Shown here piece after piece: positions 59,776-61,885 of a stretch of DNA of 61,885 bases. Under the pieces are notes generated by a model that saw only the letters and a program-made list of their open reading frames with translations, made no database searches and was not told where the DNA came from. The stretch lies in contig NZ_CAAFUZ010000061.1 of the NCBI RefSeq assembly GCF_900766305.1, forward strand, positions 1 to 61,885, read 5' to 3'. The DNA is from an uncultured Gemella sp. (lineage in GTDB: Bacteria > Bacillota > Bacilli > Staphylococcales > Gemellaceae). The stretch's first letter is position 1, and each line of letters starts with the position of its first letter. The position numbers were made by a program, and so were the translations under genes.

Positions 59776-60678
59776 TTAACTGATTAAATATTTCAGTATA
59801 TTCGCTAACGACATTATGAATCCTACAAAAATCGTTAACTTAGCTGTTAGTACCATATACGGTGCCATTGTTTTTTTGTGATTGTTTGCACTAAAACCTT
59901 TAATTATTTTTATCGCTAAAGGAATAGTAACAAATACCAGTAGATTCCACCACGAAGCATATTTAGTAACTATAAATAAAATGTTTAATAAATATACTAC
60001 GATAAAGTTAATTGCCATCGTTTTAATCGCATTATTTCTTCCAACTAGAATCGCATAAGTTCTTCTTCCTGATTCTTTATCATTGTCTAAGTCACGGATA
60101 TTATTAGCTAAGAGAATAGCTCCAATCATGATGAACAGAGGTAATGAAACTACAATAATATCAGCATTTACAAATCCAGTTTGGAAGTAAAATGATAAAG
60201 AAATTATTATAGTCCCCATAAAGAATCCAGAAACAATCTCTCCAAAAGGAGAATAAGCTATAGGATATTTTCCACCTGTATAGAAATATCCAGCAAGCAT
60301 ACATACTAACCCTACTAATAATACATAAAAACTAGTCATGAGAGTTAAAATTATTCCCAGTACAAAAGCTAGCGCGTATAACACCAAAGCTCCAAGCATA
60401 ACTTCTCTAGGGGTTAGGTTCCCCTTGACTATCGAACCAGAAATACCTTCGGAATCAACCTTGTCCAATCCATGCTTATAATCATAGTATTCATTAAACA
60501 AGTTGGTTGCCGCTTGAATCAACAAACAAGCCAGTAAAAACAATATAAATTTTAAAATTGAAAACTTAATCTCATATCCTAAAGCATAAGTAGCGCCGAA
60601 TAAAACCGGTGCTATTGATGCTGGATAACTATGTGGTCTTGTACACATAAAAAATTCTTTTAATTTACTTTTATTCAC
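59776..60678 (-). CDS. menA: MenA-like prenyltransferase (UbiA superfamily)
   Basis: 300 aa, eight or nine membrane segments. The two Asp-rich motifs are NLFNEYYDYKHGLDK (about 61-75) and NIRDLDNDKESGRRT (about 193-207), which bind the prenyl diphosphate through Mg. MenA joins a polyprenyl chain to 1,4-dihydroxy-2-naphthoate in menaquinone synthesis. A HepT-like chain maker is at 6.7 kb, so the pathway may be present at least in part. A related role in another quinone or a demethylated form cannot be excluded. Confidence 0.82.
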   Translation of the reverse strand: MNKSKLKEFFMCTRPHSYPASIAPVLFGATYALGYEIKFSILKFILFLLACLLIQAATNLFNEYYDYKHGLDKVDSEGISGSIVKGNLTPREVMLGALVLYALAFVLGIILTLMTSFYVLLVGLVCMLAGYFYTGGKYPIAYSPFGEIVSGFFMGTIIISLSFYFQTGFVNADIIVVSLPLFIMIGAILLANNIRDLDNDKESGRRTYAILVGRNNAIKTMAINFIVVYLLNILFIVTKYASWWNLLVFVTIPLAIKIIKGFSANNHKKTMAPYMVLTAKLTIFVGFIMSLANILKYLIS

Positions 60679-60839
60679 AATATCCTCCTAGTTATCTTCT
60701 TACCTTGAATATTATACCATATTTTTAAGTGCTATGATATTAAATTTCTCTTCTTCTATTTATAACCATTTAGCATAGTGTTTTCATAGATTTGTGATAT
60801 AATTAAAGAATATAAAACTATTTATTGGAGGCATTCCCT

Positions 60840-61703
60840 ATGAAAATTGCATGGATTGGAACTGGAGTTATGGGAGAAAGTATGGCTGGTCACCTTATGG
60901 ATGCCGGTCATGAACTTTACGTGTATAACAGAACAAAGAGTAAAACTGATAACTTAGTAAGTCGTGGCGCAACACTTCTTAATGAAATTAAAGACGCACC
61001 TAAATTTGCTGATGTTGTATTTACAATAGTAGGTTATCCTAAAGATGTTGAGGAAGTTTATTTAGGTGAAAATGGACTTATTACAACAGCTAAAAAAGGC
61101 CAAGTATTTGTAGATATGACGACTTCTTCTCCTACTCTAGCTGAAAAAATTAGTAATGAATTTCTAAAAGTTGGTGCATATGCACTTGATCTTCCTGTTA
61201 CAGGTGGAGATGTTGGCGCAAGAAATGCTACTCTATCAATCATGGCTGGTGGAGATAAGAAAGTATTCGAAGAAGTTGTTCTTCCATTAGTTGAAAAATT
61301 AGGTAAAAATATTACCTATTTTGGTGAAGCTGGTAAAGGGCAATATACAAAACTTGCTAATCAGATCGCAATCGCTACAACTATGATCTCTGTAGCTGAG
61401 AGCTTTAAATTCGCTAAGGAAGTTGGTCTAGACTTAGACTCGTTCTTCAAAACAGTATCAACAGGATCTGGAGGAAGCTTCTCAATGACTTCATACGGAC
61501 CACGTATTCTAAATGGAGACTTCAAACCTGGATTCTTTACTCATCACTTTATTAAAGATATGAAACTAGCTTTAGAAGAATGTGAAAAAATGAACATCAA
61601 TCTTCCTGGACTTGAAACAGCATATAAAATTTATAACGAATTAGAAGAAGAAGTTCGTAACACAAATGGTACTCAAGCAATTTCTAAATGGTATAATCTA
61701 TAA
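60840..61703 (+). CDS. 3-hydroxyisobutyrate dehydrogenase / tartronate semialdehyde reductase-like protein
   Basis: 287 aa from the ATG at 60840, with GGAGG 8 bases upstream; a TTG at 60825 overlaps the site and is not used. Rossmann loop WIGTGVMGESMAGHL (4-18), substrate motif DLPVTGGDVGARNATLSIM (about 120-138), and the catalytic Lys in GKGQYTKLANQI (about 169-180). It is an NAD(P)-dependent beta-hydroxyacid dehydrogenase; the substrate is not known. It may be GlxR-like or a general aldehyde reductase. Confidence 0.85.
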   Translation: MKIAWIGTGVMGESMAGHLMDAGHELYVYNRTKSKTDNLVSRGATLLNEIKDAPKFADVVFTIVGYPKDVEEVYLGENGLITTAKKGQVFVDMTTSSPTLAEKISNEFLKVGAYALDLPVTGGDVGARNATLSIMAGGDKKVFEEVVLPLVEKLGKNITYFGEAGKGQYTKLANQIAIATTMISVAESFKFAKEVGLDLDSFFKTVSTGSGGSFSMTSYGPRILNGDFKPGFFTHHFIKDMKLALEECEKMNINLPGLETAYKIYNELEEEVRNTNGTQAISKWYNL

Positions 61704-61711
61704 AAATAATG

Positions 61712-61885
61712 AGGCTAACCCAAAAAGCCTAAATTTTAACAAAGTGTATACAATAACTCATAGACCCAGTGGTTTATTGATATCTAAATTCGCTTTATAA
61801 AAGCTTTTTAGATATCTAATAAACTGTGCGGGGGTGACTCGACAAAATCGATTTTGATGTGTACCCAAAATTCTGGACACATATA
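61712..61885 (+). repeat. Dispersed intergenic hairpin repeat, copy R3 (runs off the window)
   Basis: It holds a long hairpin (61773-61826, arms GTTTATT-ATATCTAAA and TTTAGATATCTAATAAAC with few gaps), then GGGTGACTCGACAAAATCGATTTTG. The left part (61732-61744) matches copy R2 and the centre (61783-61800) matches copy R1, both reversed. The right end is cut by the window. Confidence 0.65.

Overview
The window is low-GC Firmicute DNA of Gemella type. The signs are AT-rich codon use, LPXTG surface proteins with KRK-type tails, a cysteine-free L32 protein, CodY-like boxes, a sucrose PTS operon and an F-type ATP synthase operon without atpI. The genus is inferred from overall gene style, not proven. 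No phage, insertion sequence, CRISPR array, rRNA or tRNA was seen, so this is ordinary chromosome with dispersed intergenic repeats.

Layout. 0.2-9.3 kb: peptidoglycan deacetylase, DEAD-box helicase, class A serine hydrolase, GNAT protein, a hepS-like/hepT/TPR operon and two small membrane proteins. 9.5-12.5 kb: a two-component system and an arsenite-methyltransferase-like gene interrupted by an in-frame TGA. 12.6-18.9 kb: sucrose operon (scrA-scrB-scrK) with paired operators, a membrane GDPD and a nucleoside hydrolase remnant. 19-25 kb: an acid phosphatase lipoprotein and two tandem cell-wall amidases. 25-32.5 kb: the ATP synthase operon behind upp. 32.7-37.1 kb: two membrane proteins, two PepSY proteins and their probable two-component system. 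37.4-42.2 kb: a TrpX-type ABC transporter behind a long leader, and an MFS transporter. 42.3-51.1 kb: MazG-like, RsmA, RNase M5, YitT, MutM, LCP protein, PadR/DUF1700/DUF4097 operon, YigZ and a broken azoreductase. 51.2-57.6 kb: the aspartate-to-threonine pathway (aspartokinase, hom, thrC, thrB, asd). 57.6-61.9 kb: a Gfo/Idh oxidoreductase, rpmF with its YceD partner, a MenA-like prenyltransferase, a 3-hydroxyisobutyrate-dehydrogenase-like gene and a repeat at the window edge.

Four signals stand out. (1) The arsM-like gene has TGA exactly where the family has its conserved cysteine, a hairpin of bacterial SECIS geometry follows it, and the frame continues to the normal family end and a terminator: a candidate selenoprotein. 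(2) The TrpX-type operon has a promoter, an 18-residue leader peptide with one Trp codon and a chain of mutually exclusive RNA helices ending in two terminators, which reads as an undescribed ribosome-controlled attenuator. (3) A direct-repeat box at fixed distance from the -10 precedes the two-component operon and both PepSY genes, and is triplicated before one of them, defining a small regulon. (4) Degenerate copies of an intergenic hairpin repeat lie at about 1.6, 37.2 and 61.8 kb.
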